This document shows positions 16,471 to 25,662 of a DNA stretch of 52,549 nucleotides, in pieces. Origin of the DNA: Desulfobacteraceae bacterium (GTDB lineage: Bacteria; Desulfobacterota; Desulfobacteria; Desulfobacterales; Desulfosarcinaceae). Every line of letters begins with the position of its first letter. Within the stretch, counting starts at the first letter, position 1. The notes under the pieces were generated by a model, which was not told the DNA's origin, did no database searches, and was given only the letters and a program-made list of their open reading frames with translations. The stretch lies in NCBI GenBank assembly GCA_013003715.1, contig JABDIN010000054.1, positions 1 to 52,549 of the forward strand, read 5' to 3'. The translations under genes and the position numbers were made by a program.

Positions 16471-17625
16471 TTAAAACATCTTCAATTGTACAGGATCCGG
16501 TCCAACGGTCCGGGCCTTGGTCTTTTTGCCTTTCTTTGGTGTTTCGTCCACCCCCGCCATGTCGTCGGAAAAAACACAATGCGGTTGCAGCTCGTATGAG
16601 ACCTCATATTCGGTCTCCGCACATTTTTGACTCGATGCCAGCAGATTGAACAACAACCAACGCTCCTGGCCTGTGATAACCGGAAAGCCATAGTGAACGT
16701 TCCGATGTTTGAATACTTTCTTGTCCGCCAGCCGTTGTTTCACGAATGCCACATGGTTATTGATTCTTGTTGAAATTTCATGATTGGCATAACCGGTCAA
16801 TGCCGTCATCTGTGAATCGATATGGGGCGCCAGTTCGTCGGCGATCTCATATCCCACACTGTTTCTTCCCGACGCTGCGGCGGCAAGCATGGTGGTTCCG
16901 AGCCCAAGGAACGGATCCAACACGGTGTCACCCTTAATGGAGAACATGTTTATGAGCCGGTAGGGGATACTGAACCGAAACGCACCGCTTCTTTTTCTGA
17001 GATTCGGATCGGAGAGCGTCTGCCGGTCCCCTTTGATGTCCATCCAGATATCGGAAAACCAATGATTCCGTTCTTCCCAGAAATAGGCACTCTCCCGTCG
17101 ACGTCCAATGGATTCGTCCGACTTGAATGCGCGGATATTGCCTTTCCGGAGAACGAGAATATACTCATGCTCTAGAGTAACGTACGCATTGGGCGGCAGC
17201 ATACCGGAGCCCATAAATTTATTCGGTGCGTTGGTTTGTTTCCGCCACAAGATGGTTGGAAGATCATATAAACCCAACGTTTTAAGATAGTGTAAAATTC
17301 TGGCATGGTTGGGGTAGAGTTGAAAATTATTGTCTAGTTTTCTCGTGGCGTCTCCAATGTTGACGCATATTATCCCACCTGGTTTCAGCACCCGGAAAAC
17401 CTCCGACCAGACCATGTCCAGCTGCCGGTGCATGAGTTCACAGGCGAGTTTGCCGTCTTCATGCCGGAGTGCCTGGCCGATGCCCGGATCCAGTTCAGAA
17501 AAGATTCTGTCCCACATTTCAATCATGGGATAGGGGGGAGAGGTGACCATCAGGTCAATGCTCTCATCGCCGATAAGATCCATTTGTGTTGATGACTGGA
17601 AAAAAATACGATGCCGGGTTTGCAT
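16471..17625 (-). CDS. Solitary DNA methyltransferase (N6-adenine or N4-cytosine, beta type)
   Basis: A 384-residue SAM-dependent DNA methyltransferase. The catalytic motif IV, SPPY, comes first (VTSPPYPMIEMWD, about residue 28) and the SAM motif I comes later (GDTVLDPFLGLGTTMLAA, about 235), the beta-class order. The dipeptide pair SPP-Y fits both N4-cytosine and N6-adenine enzymes. The ATG at 17625 is chosen because AAGGAG lies 9 bases upstream; the frame is open for 15 more codons. No restriction endonuclease gene lies on either side, so it is probably an orphan regulatory or anti-restriction enzyme. Its promoter seems to overlap a 17-base palindrome. Confidence 0.88.
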   Translation of the reverse strand: MQTRHRIFFQSSTQMDLIGDESIDLMVTSPPYPMIEMWDRIFSELDPGIGQALRHEDGKLACELMHRQLDMVWSEVFRVLKPGGIICVNIGDATRKLDNNFQLYPNHARILHYLKTLGLYDLPTILWRKQTNAPNKFMGSGMLPPNAYVTLEHEYILVLRKGNIRAFKSDESIGRRRESAYFWEERNHWFSDIWMDIKGDRQTLSDPNLRKRSGAFRFSIPYRLINMFSIKGDTVLDPFLGLGTTMLAAAASGRNSVGYEIADELAPHIDSQMTALTGYANHEISTRINNHVAFVKQRLADKKVFKHRNVHYGFPVITGQERWLLFNLLASSQKCAETEYEVSYELQPHCVFSDDMAGVDETPKKGKKTKARTVGPDPVQLKMF

Positions 17626-17931
17626 TGTTGACAGCTCCTTGATAAAAAAATGATTGACCTGATATTTCACAGTGCCTGTGAATAGTCAAATATTAGTCCG
17701 GCAACTTAATAGGTAAAGTGACGTATCGCTAGTTCGCGTAATGAGTTTCCGGCGGAACGTACTGGGGACAAGCCTTTTTGCAGCCACCGCCTCCCATAAA
17801 CCAGAAATACGAGTTTTGCGTATTTATCCGCCGGAGCAATAAAAGACAACGGTATCGACGGCCGGCCGGAAGCCATCCGATCCGAAATATCAGGAATTTT
17901 GCATGATAACAGAAAAGGGCTTAGAGGGCGG
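17626..17931. other. Divergent intergenic region, methyltransferase/asparaginase
   Basis: A 306-base region. The first 65 bases hold the methyltransferase promoter and palindrome. The rest has no gene or clear promoter; GAGGGCGG just before 17932 is the asparaginase SD. Confidence 0.45.
17661..17689 (-). promoter_or_regulatory. Possible promoter with palindromic operator for the methyltransferase
   Basis: On the minus strand TTGACT (17684-17689) and AATATC (17661-17666) are 17 bases apart. The spacer is almost filled by the perfect dyad TTCACAG-TGC-CTGTGAA (17666-17682). The -10 is weak, but the position suggests that a repressor bound to the dyad would block transcription. Confidence 0.4.
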
Positions 17932-18972
17932 ATGAAAAAGAAAATTTATATTGCGTACACCGGCGGTACCATTGGTATGGGCCGGACCGAAACCGGTTAC
18001 CAACCGGTCAGCGGGTATCTGGCCAAACTGTTTGATCGAATGCCCGAGCTGCAAAATCCGGAAATGCCTGAATTTGATATCCACGAGTACCGGCCGCTCA
18101 TCGATTCATCGAATATCTCTCCCCGTCATTGGTGGACGATCGCCAGTGACATTCACACCCACTACCGCAAATATGACGGTTTCGTAATCCTGCACGGTAC
18201 GGATACCATGGCGTACACGGCATCAGCCCTGTCTTATATGCTGAGGGGACTTGAAAAACCGGTGATATTGACCGGCGGCCAGATTCCGCTCTGCGAGCTT
18301 CGCAATGATTCCCGGGAAAATTTGATCACCTCCATGATGATCGCCGCGAACTACAAGATACCTGAAGTCTGCTTGTTTTTCGGCGGCCGGTTGATGCGGG
18401 GAAACCGGACGGTCAAAGTCAATGCGAATGCGTTTGAGGCCTTTGATTCTCCGAACTTTTCCTTATTGGGCGTTGCGGGGATTAGCATCGATATCAACTG
18501 GAATCTGATACTTCCGCCGGTGAAAGCCGATGCGGGCATGAAAATTCAGGATTTGGGCGAATCGCCGGTGGCCGCCCTCAGACTGTTTCCGGGAATTTCC
18601 AGTGCTGTCGTCAAAAATATCCTGAATCCGCCCATCAAAGGGATCGTCCTGGAGACCTACGGTGTGGGAAATGGTCCCAGCAACGACAAGGCCTTGCTGA
18701 AGGTGCTCAAAGATGCCACCGACCGGGAAGTTGTCATCGTCAACTGCACCCAGTGCCTGAAAGGCAAAGTGTCCATGGATGCTTACGCCACCGGCACGGC
18801 CCTTGGCGAAGCGGGTGTGATCAGTGGCCTTGATATGACGGCGGAAGCTGCGCTGACCAAAATGTTCTATCTGTTCAGCCGTGATTTGTCGGGCAATAGG
18901 ATCAGAACGACGATGCAACTCAATTTGCGTGGAGAGCTCAGCGGAGAACTGCATACCCGGTCTTCAAAATAG
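17932..18972 (+). CDS. ansA: L-asparaginase, type I-like
   Basis: A 346-residue cytoplasmic asparaginase, which hydrolyses L-asparagine to aspartate and ammonia. The first catalytic threonine is in YTGGTIGMG, and the second motif is HGTDTMAYTASAL. GGQIPLCELRNDSRENL and LETYGVGNGPSND are typical of the type I (AnsA) group, and the length matches. No signal peptide is present. The ATG at 17932 follows GAGGGCGG; an in-frame TTG at 17899 is less likely. It converges on mtaB. Confidence 0.92.
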   Translation: MKKKIYIAYTGGTIGMGRTETGYQPVSGYLAKLFDRMPELQNPEMPEFDIHEYRPLIDSSNISPRHWWTIASDIHTHYRKYDGFVILHGTDTMAYTASALSYMLRGLEKPVILTGGQIPLCELRNDSRENLITSMMIAANYKIPEVCLFFGGRLMRGNRTVKVNANAFEAFDSPNFSLLGVAGISIDINWNLILPPVKADAGMKIQDLGESPVAALRLFPGISSAVVKNILNPPIKGIVLETYGVGNGPSNDKALLKVLKDATDREVVIVNCTQCLKGKVSMDAYATGTALGEAGVISGLDMTAEAALTKMFYLFSRDLSGNRIRTTMQLNLRGELSGELHTRSSK

Positions 18973-19007
18973 CATTTTGCATCGACCCGAAAGATCGGAA
19001 TCAGGCG

Positions 19008-20354
19008 CTACCGTCCGGGTGGTGTGTCGATTTCGAGGACACCGCGCATCCGGTTGGATTCGGCGGATGTCTGTATCCGCACCCGGACGAAGGTGTTTTG
19101 CAGTTCATTTCGGCCTTCGAATATGACGGGAATATAATTACTCGTCAATCCCTTCAACAAACCGGTATTTCTATCCCGGGTTCCTTCAACCAGGACGGTA
19201 TGAACCATGTCGCGCTGCTGTCTGAAAAAAGTCTCTTTTTTTTCAAGGCCCAGCCGGCGCAACCGGTTTGCCCGTTCCTTGATAACTGCTGATTTTACCT
19301 GGTCCGGATAGGTAAAAGCCGGTGTTCCTTTCCGGGGGGAAAACGGAAAGACGTGCAGATAGGTCAAGGGGAGGCTTTCAATCAGTTTGACGGTGTTTTC
19401 AAATGCCGCCTCAGTCTCTCCGGGAAATCCGGTGAGTATATCGGTGCCGATACCGGCGTCGGGGATCTCCCTGTTTATATCCGACACGAGCGAACGAAAC
19501 AGGGCGCAGTCATAGGGCCGGCCCATCCGTTCGAGTACCTGGTCATCACCACTTTGCAGGGGGATGTGGAAATGACGGCACAAGGTGGATTGCCCGTGGT
19601 CTTCAGCGGCGGCCAATTGTATCATCCGTCCGGTGATTTCCTTCGGTTCAATGGAACTCAGTCGCACACGCCGTACGATGTTTATGCGGATCATTTCCTC
19701 CAGAAGATTTGTCAGGTTTGTCTTCGGGTGCAAATCGACGCCGTAGTTGCCTACGTGAATACCGGTCAATACGATTTCACGGTATCCGAAAGCAGATAAT
19801 TGCCTGGCGGCATCGATAACCTCGTTCACCGGTAAGCTGCGACTGCGACCCCGGGCGTGGGGAACGATACAATAGGTACAAAAGGAATTGCAGCCATCCT
19901 GAATTTTTAAAAACGGCCGTGTCCGGTTGCTTTTAGGCAAGGAGAACCGCCAATCGCTTCCGCCGCGTAGGGGTGATGAAATGTCCTTCATGTTGCCGCC
20001 AATTACAGCCCGGGCGTCTTCCCCGACCATGAGATCGGCAATCCGCGTTTTATCGGCTTGGCCGATTACCCGGCTTACGCCGGGTATGGATCGGATTATC
20101 TCCGGCTCTATCTCAGCATAGCATCCCGTGACGATCACCTTTCCACCGGGATTGTCGCGAATGAACTGGCGGGTCATTTGCCGGGACTGCATCGATGCCT
20201 TCCGGGTTACCGTACATGTATTGACAATGCAAAGATCCGCCGGTTCACCTTGGGGTACCGGTGTGTATCCTGCAGCTTCAAGCCGGCCGGCAAGGGTCTC
20301 GGCTTCAAATTGATTGACCTTGCAACCCAGCGTTGTGATTTTATATGTCGGCAT
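19008..20354 (-). CDS. mtaB: tRNA t6A37 methylthiotransferase
   Basis: A 448-residue radical-SAM enzyme that converts t6A37 to ms2t6A37 in tRNAs reading ANN codons. The N-terminal UPF0004 domain has the three cysteines of the auxiliary cluster in TTLGCKVNQ, VNTCTVT and VTGCYAE. The radical-SAM cluster motif is CNSFCTYC. A TRAM-like domain ends the protein. The LGCKVNQFE start and the length favour MtaB over MiaB or RimO. It is the last gene of the minus-strand cluster with NIL-ferredoxin and mnmA, 78 bases after mnmA. Confidence 0.92.
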   Translation of the reverse strand: MPTYKITTLGCKVNQFEAETLAGRLEAAGYTPVPQGEPADLCIVNTCTVTRKASMQSRQMTRQFIRDNPGGKVIVTGCYAEIEPEIIRSIPGVSRVIGQADKTRIADLMVGEDARAVIGGNMKDISSPLRGGSDWRFSLPKSNRTRPFLKIQDGCNSFCTYCIVPHARGRSRSLPVNEVIDAARQLSAFGYREIVLTGIHVGNYGVDLHPKTNLTNLLEEMIRINIVRRVRLSSIEPKEITGRMIQLAAAEDHGQSTLCRHFHIPLQSGDDQVLERMGRPYDCALFRSLVSDINREIPDAGIGTDILTGFPGETEAAFENTVKLIESLPLTYLHVFPFSPRKGTPAFTYPDQVKSAVIKERANRLRRLGLEKKETFFRQQRDMVHTVLVEGTRDRNTGLLKGLTSNYIPVIFEGRNELQNTFVRVRIQTSAESNRMRGVLEIDTPPGR

Positions 20355-20432
20355 GCTGAGCGTTCTCTCTGTTAATATCCAAGGGTCTCTTCATTGCTGA
20401 AATGCCTCTCTCTGCCGTCAGGAATATTGATG

Positions 20433-21557
20433 TCAGCCGGTATGGGGCTGTTGCTCATCCGATCGTACGATCCAACCTGCGCCCAGTAATTGTTCACCAC
20501 GATAGAATACTGCCCCTTGCCCGGGCGTGATCGCAGCTTGGGGGTGGGTGAAGACAATATGCGCCATGTCTGATGATACCGGTTTCAACCGGGCCGGCAC
20601 CGGGAGATGCCGGTATCTTACCCGCACCATGATATCCGTAGTGCTCTGCGGAGGCGGTATTATCCAATTGATTTCCGATACATCGCAGTTATCGATGAAT
20701 AAATCCGCTTTAAATCCCACCACCAGCCGGTTCCGTTCATGGTCAATCCGGATGACATAGTAGGGTGCCGGACCGGGGCAGTTTATGCCCCTGCGCTGTC
20801 CTATGGTGAACCGGTGGAGTCCGCTGTGACGACCGATGTGATTGCCCCGGGTATCAAAAATGGGGCCGGGTAAGGGCGCGGTGCCCAACTGCTGTGCCAA
20901 AAATTCATGGTATGATAAACCGCTGATAAAACAAATATCCTGACTTTCCCGGTTAACGACCGGTGACAAGCCGGCTTCACGTGCCAAAGCGATGGTGTCC
21001 GTTTTTTTAAATTCACCCAATGGAAAAACGGCGTGCTCGAGTTGGCGAGGGGTGAGACGTCCCAGAAAATAGCTCTGATCTTTTACCGGGTCCGCACCTT
21101 TGTAAAGCATTATCCGGCCGGATTCGGCTGTTTTCAGCCGGGCATAGTGGCCGGTGGCCAGGTGCGACGCACCCGCGGAGAGTGCGTATTCCAGGAGCCG
21201 GCCGAATTTTATGGCGGGGTTGCACACCAGGCAGGGATTGGGTGTCAACCCATGTGCATAGGACCAGGTGAAATAGGCGATGACATTCTCGTAAAAATCC
21301 CGGTGAAGGTCGATAACTTCAATGGGGATATCGATTTGTCCGGTGATGGTTGACAACTGCCGGTGTGTTGAACTTGCAACAGCCTCAATTTGTTCGGGAT
21401 CAGGTGCGTCATAAGGTTTCGGGCCGTGATGAAACGATGGTTCGTATCCGGTCAGAAAATGCAGGCCAAGAACTTTATACCCTTGCTTTTTCAACAGGTA
21501 GGCAGACACCAGGGAGTCGATACCGCCACTTAAGGCAATGGCGATGGTGCGAGTCAT
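20433..21557 (-). CDS. mnmA: tRNA 2-thiouridine(34) synthase with CxxC active-site loop
   Basis: A 374-residue enzyme that thiolates U34 of tRNAs for Lys, Glu and Gln using ATP. The PP-loop motif is SGGIDS (usually SGGVDS). The catalytic cysteine C112 is in CLVCNPAIKFG and the second cysteine C209 is in SQDICFIS. The residue three before C112, Asp in E. coli (NPDVLC), is here Cys (C109), giving a C109/C112/C209 triad that could hold an iron-sulfur cluster. The GQRRGI segment and C-terminal beta-barrel are present. Its ATG follows the stop of the NIL-ferredoxin gene with no gap (TAAATG), a sign of tight coupling. Confidence 0.93.
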   Translation of the reverse strand: MTRTIAIALSGGIDSLVSAYLLKKQGYKVLGLHFLTGYEPSFHHGPKPYDAPDPEQIEAVASSTHRQLSTITGQIDIPIEVIDLHRDFYENVIAYFTWSYAHGLTPNPCLVCNPAIKFGRLLEYALSAGASHLATGHYARLKTAESGRIMLYKGADPVKDQSYFLGRLTPRQLEHAVFPLGEFKKTDTIALAREAGLSPVVNRESQDICFISGLSYHEFLAQQLGTAPLPGPIFDTRGNHIGRHSGLHRFTIGQRRGINCPGPAPYYVIRIDHERNRLVVGFKADLFIDNCDVSEINWIIPPPQSTTDIMVRVRYRHLPVPARLKPVSSDMAHIVFTHPQAAITPGQGAVFYRGEQLLGAGWIVRSDEQQPHTG

Positions 21558-21983
21558 TTAGAAGAAAGCCTGGGATGTGGGACGAACATTTATCACCCGC
21601 GGTGGACATGCATTGATGCACAAACCGCAGACACTGCACCGTTGCTGGTCGAACTCCACGATCATCTCCGGGTGTATCACATGCAGGGCATTGGTGGGGC
21701 AAACCGCCGTGCATGACCCGCAATGGGTGCACTTATCGATATCTCTTTCCATCTCCGAAGAAGCATTCTGAACATCAACACCTTGATCGGAAAGATACCG
21801 GAGGCCTTCCCTGAACTGTTTCTTCGTTCCCGACAGCTCCAAAACCATGAGTCCCTCTTTGCGGGGGAGTATTTTTGCTTGCAGAATGTTGAAAGTCAGG
21901 TCAAACTCCTTCGCAAGATTACATACAGTCGGTTTTTGAACCTGTGTTCTTGGAAACCTGAGAATTAGAATTCTCGAGTACAT
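21558..21983 (-). CDS. NIL-domain 2x[4Fe-4S] ferredoxin
   Basis: A 141-residue protein with an N-terminal NIL domain (about 3-72), a small ligand-binding fold also found in methionine transporters, and two ferredoxin clusters at the C-terminus: CTHCGSCTAVCP and CSVCGLCINACP. In anaerobes such proteins often neighbour thiolation or sulfur-transfer genes. The ATG at 21983 has GGAGG 6 bases upstream; an in-frame TTG at 21989 is less likely. It is the first gene of the operon with mnmA and mtaB, so an electron- or sulfur-supply role for MnmA is a reasonable inference. Confidence 0.9.
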   Translation of the reverse strand: MYSRILILRFPRTQVQKPTVCNLAKEFDLTFNILQAKILPRKEGLMVLELSGTKKQFREGLRYLSDQGVDVQNASSEMERDIDKCTHCGSCTAVCPTNALHVIHPEMIVEFDQQRCSVCGLCINACPPRVINVRPTSQAFF

Positions 21984-22028
21984 ATACAACCTCCGGGAAT
22001 TGTTTTTACATTCGGAAAATAAACCGAT

Positions 22029-22057
22029 ATCATATGTAGGAATAATTAATTAGTCAA
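22029..22057 (-). promoter_or_regulatory. Sigma-70 promoter of the NIL-ferredoxin/mnmA/mtaB operon
   Basis: Reading the minus strand, TTGACT (22052-22057) and TATGAT (22029-22034) are separated by exactly 17 bases. Both boxes are close to consensus and lie about 45-75 bases before the first gene of the operon. Confidence 0.65.
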
Positions 22058-22124
22058 TACTTCAACCGGATACTGAATATTGAATACTTAACAAGCACGT
22101 TATCCATGGTAACACGCTTTTATC

Positions 22125-24275
22125 ATGAATCTATTTGCCTTTAAAACAACCGGCTTTGCCATAAAGACATTATCCAATCTTTCCCGGGCGCGGATCGATA
22201 TCCAGTGTGCTGAAAACATTCCCGACGGGCCCAATATTTTTGTTATCAATCACTTTACCCGCATTGAAACTTTTTTACTGCCGTATCACATTTTCAAACT
22301 CACGCAGATTCCGGTATGGTCCCTTGCGGCTGCCGAACTTTTTACCGGTGCCTTTGGATCATACCTGGAAAGGGTCGGCGCAGTTTCCCTGAAAAATCCG
22401 GATCGTGATAAGCTAATTGTCAAAACCCTTCTTACCGGTGAAGCATCCTGGATTATCTTTCCGGAAGGACGGATGGTCAAAAACAAGAAAATAGTTGAGA
22501 AGGGTAAGTTCATGATATCCTATGCCGGCGGAAAGCGACCACCTCACACGGGTGCCGCCTCGTTGGGGATACGATCCGAATTTTACCGCCAGCGGTTGAA
22601 AACCTTGAGTGACACCGACCCGGAGATGGTTGCGCAACTGGCATCCCAGTTCGGCATCCGGGATCTTGGATCCGTGTCCGACAACGCCATCCACATTGTC
22701 CCGGTGAATCTTACATATTACCCATTGCGGACGAAAGAAAATATCCTGGCAAAAATTGCCTCGTGGATGGTGGAAGATCTGCCTGAACGACTTGTGGAAG
22801 AGATTATGACCGAGGGCGAAATGCTGCTCTCCGGAGTGGACATACACATTCGCTTTGGTGAACCGATTCCCATGGGACCTTGTCTGGATGCTGATTCGAT
22901 TCAAAGGGATATCCAATATCACGGCAGGTACAACCTTCAAGACAAGCTACCTTCCGCCGGCCGGATGCGAAAGGCATCGCTGAAGATTATGCAACGATAC
23001 ATGCGTGATATCTACAGTATGACCACGGTCAACTACGACCACATATTTGCGTCTCTCCTGAAATACTCTCCGGTAAATCAGATTGACCGGGAAGCGTTGA
23101 AACGGCGGGCGTTCCTGGCGATCACGCGCAAGAGAAAATTGAAAGGTGTGAATTTTCATCCGGATCTCTATGAGGATCAATTGCCTTTACTTACGGATGA
23201 GAATTTCAGTAAATTTGAGGATTTTGTGGGGCTGGCCGAAGACAAGGGTGTCATCAGCGTCAATGGGGATAAGCTCATACGCGATAAGTCCCTGTTGTCG
23301 GGAGTGTTTGATTTTCATCGTGCACGCATCGACAACCCTGTCGCGGTGATCGCCAATGAGGTGGAGCCGATGAAGAAACTGCTGAGGCGCATTTCCCGGC
23401 TTTCCTTGCAGCCGCAATTCTGGATTAAACGCAAAATAGTCCGCCAATTAAAACAGGATGCATTGGCGGAATTCAGCACCGATTATGACCACTTCTTTGT
23501 CCAGGGCGAAACCAAACCCAGAAGAATCGGACAACCGCGGTTGATCCGGGGAAGGAGCCGCAAGCTCGGCATACTGCTCTCCCATGGTTATATGGCCGCT
23601 CCGATGGAGGTGTTGACCTTGGCCGGATATCTGGGCAGGTTGGGGTATTGGGTGTATATCCCCCGGTTAAGGGGGCACGGCACTTCACCTGAGGACTTGG
23701 CCTCCCGGTCCTACCTGGACTGGATGACTTCCATGGAGAAAGGATACGCCCTGATGCGAAATCTTTGCCGGAAAATAGTGGTGGGCGGTTTTTCCACCGG
23801 AGCAGCACTGGCCTTGAAACTGGCAGCCGATATTAAGGATATTCAGGGGGTATTCGCCATTTCCACCCCCATCAGGCTTCAATACCTGTCGTCCCGTTTT
23901 GCACCGGCGGTGGATGTATGGAACCAATTGATGGATAAGGTGAGGTTGGAGGATGGAAAAATGGAGTTTGTGGAAAACAAGCCTGAAAACCCGCATATCA
24001 ACTATCATCGCAATCCCGTAGCCGGCATTCGAGAACTCGAACGATTGATGGATAGACTTGAGGAAAAATTACCCGATGTTAAAATACCGGCACTGGTGGT
24101 ACAGTCGCAACAGGATCCCGTGGTGGATCCAAGGGGCTCGGAACGTCTGTTCAAGAAGCTGGGATCGGAGGATAAAAAATATGTGGTGTTTAATTATCAA
24201 CGGCACGGAATTCTGCTTGGAGATGGCGCCGAGCAGGTCTACCGCACCATTGGCCAATTTGTCCAGTCACTGTGA
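22125..24275 (+). CDS. Acyltransferase (PlsC-like) fused to alpha/beta hydrolase
   Basis: A 716-residue two-enzyme fusion. Residues about 5-290 are a PlsC/LPLAT-type acyltransferase with an NH-X4-E motif (H43, E48; Asp is usual in this place) and the IIFPEGRMVK block. Residues about 300-460 form a helical linker. Residues about 475-716 are an alpha/beta hydrolase of the monoacylglycerol lipase/carboxylesterase type: LLSHGYMAAP (oxyanion region), nucleophile S557 in GFSTG, D664 in SQQDPVVD, and H694 in QRHGIL. There is no signal peptide. It may hydrolyse and re-acylate the same lipid class, but the substrate is unknown. The M48 protease gene starts 37 bases later. Confidence 0.88.
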   Translation: MNLFAFKTTGFAIKTLSNLSRARIDIQCAENIPDGPNIFVINHFTRIETFLLPYHIFKLTQIPVWSLAAAELFTGAFGSYLERVGAVSLKNPDRDKLIVKTLLTGEASWIIFPEGRMVKNKKIVEKGKFMISYAGGKRPPHTGAASLGIRSEFYRQRLKTLSDTDPEMVAQLASQFGIRDLGSVSDNAIHIVPVNLTYYPLRTKENILAKIASWMVEDLPERLVEEIMTEGEMLLSGVDIHIRFGEPIPMGPCLDADSIQRDIQYHGRYNLQDKLPSAGRMRKASLKIMQRYMRDIYSMTTVNYDHIFASLLKYSPVNQIDREALKRRAFLAITRKRKLKGVNFHPDLYEDQLPLLTDENFSKFEDFVGLAEDKGVISVNGDKLIRDKSLLSGVFDFHRARIDNPVAVIANEVEPMKKLLRRISRLSLQPQFWIKRKIVRQLKQDALAEFSTDYDHFFVQGETKPRRIGQPRLIRGRSRKLGILLSHGYMAAPMEVLTLAGYLGRLGYWVYIPRLRGHGTSPEDLASRSYLDWMTSMEKGYALMRNLCRKIVVGGFSTGAALALKLAADIKDIQGVFAISTPIRLQYLSSRFAPAVDVWNQLMDKVRLEDGKMEFVENKPENPHINYHRNPVAGIRELERLMDRLEEKLPDVKIPALVVQSQQDPVVDPRGSERLFKKLGSEDKKYVVFNYQRHGILLGDGAEQVYRTIGQFVQSL

Positions 24276-24312
24276 ATCAAAAGATGGTATTGAAAGGATT
24301 TTTTAGGGAGAT

Positions 24313-25578
24313 ATGAATTACCTCGCAGTCGTCATACTCGTTTTCATCACAGCGGATCTTTTGCTGAACATCACGGCGGATTATCTGAATCTCAGGGATT
24401 TGACGGATAAAATTCCGTACCATTTCAAGGGAATTTACAACACTGAAAAATATTTGCAGTCCCAGGCATATCTTCGTGTAAACACGCGCTTCGGCTGGAT
24501 AACTTCGGGTATTGATCTTCTGGTGCTGTTGACCTTCTGGTTCGCCGCCGGATTCGATATTGTCGATCAATGGATTCGGGCATTCGGCTTCGGCCCCATA
24601 CTCAATGGACTGTTCTTTATTGGGATCCTACTGCTTTTCAAATCCGTGATATCGTTACCACTCAGCATATATTCGACCTTTGTGATCGAAGAGCGATTCG
24701 GATTCAACCGTACCGGTCTGAAAACGTTTATTGGGGACCGGCTGAAAGGATTGGGCCTTGCATTGCTGCTGGGCGTGCCCGTGTTGTCGTTGGTGCTGTT
24801 CTTTTTTGAAACTGCGGGTAATAGTGCGTGGTGGTTTTGCTGGGTAGCGGTAACCCTTTTCTCCCTGTGTATTCAATTCGTAGCACCGACCTGGATTATG
24901 CCGATATTCAATAAATTCGAGCCGCTTGAAGACGTCGAACTGAAATCGACAATTCTCTCCTATGCACAATCCATAGGTTTCCCCTTCAGCAATGTGTTTG
25001 TCATGGACGGCTCAAAACGGTCATCAAAATCCAATGCCTTTTTTGCCGGATTTGGCAGGCATAAGCGCATTGTTCTGTTTGATACATTGATCACAAACCA
25101 TACAAAAGGAGAACTCCTGGCTGTCCTCGCTCACGAGATGGGGCACTATAGAAAACGGCATATAATCAAGATGGTAATCTATGGCATTCTGCAGACCGGA
25201 CTGATGTTTTATCTCTTGTCACTGGCGATTACTCACCCGGCGCTTTTCGACGCTTTTTTCATGACTGAGAATTCCATCTACGCCGGTTTTATATTTTTCG
25301 GGATGCTCTACGCGCCATTGGATTTCTTTTTTGGCATTTTGTCCGGAAAGCTGTCACGGCGTCATGAATATGAAGCTGATCGTTTCGCTGTGAGCACAAC
25401 CGGCGTGAAACAGGATATGATAGACGCCTTGAAAAAAATATCCGTTGATAATCTGACAAATTTATTGCCGCATCCGTTTTATGTTTCCTTACACCATTCA
25501 CATCCGCCTGTGCTGGATAGAATTCGTGCCATAGAATCCCTGAATACAGCTATACCAACGGTAGAGCGGGGCGTTTAA
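24313..25578 (+). CDS. M48 family membrane metalloprotease (Ste24/CAAX protease-like)
   Basis: A 421-residue integral membrane zinc protease with the motif HEMGH (H274, E275, H278) and the third ligand in SRRHEYEADRFA. Several membrane helices precede the active site and two more lie between the zinc motifs, the arrangement of Ste24p/CAAX protease 1. The segment DGSKRSSKSNAFFAGFG is also highly conserved in Ste24. In bacteria the role is likely membrane protein quality control, since prenylated substrates are not expected. GGGAGAT precedes the ATG. Probably co-transcribed with the upstream acyltransferase-hydrolase. Confidence 0.9.
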   Translation: MNYLAVVILVFITADLLLNITADYLNLRDLTDKIPYHFKGIYNTEKYLQSQAYLRVNTRFGWITSGIDLLVLLTFWFAAGFDIVDQWIRAFGFGPILNGLFFIGILLLFKSVISLPLSIYSTFVIEERFGFNRTGLKTFIGDRLKGLGLALLLGVPVLSLVLFFFETAGNSAWWFCWVAVTLFSLCIQFVAPTWIMPIFNKFEPLEDVELKSTILSYAQSIGFPFSNVFVMDGSKRSSKSNAFFAGFGRHKRIVLFDTLITNHTKGELLAVLAHEMGHYRKRHIIKMVIYGILQTGLMFYLLSLAITHPALFDAFFMTENSIYAGFIFFGMLYAPLDFFFGILSGKLSRRHEYEADRFAVSTTGVKQDMIDALKKISVDNLTNLLPHPFYVSLHHSHPPVLDRIRAIESLNTAIPTVERGV

Positions 25579-25662
25579 TGCGGAATGAACAATTCTATTG
25601 CTTGATATGGCGGTGAAGACCGCACACCTGCTTTTTCCGGTGCCTTTACCGAAGACTTTTGG

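Noticed and set aside
16471-17625. A restriction-modification system
   Set aside because: No gene resembling an endonuclease or specificity subunit lies on either side; the neighbours are a hybrid kinase and an asparaginase.
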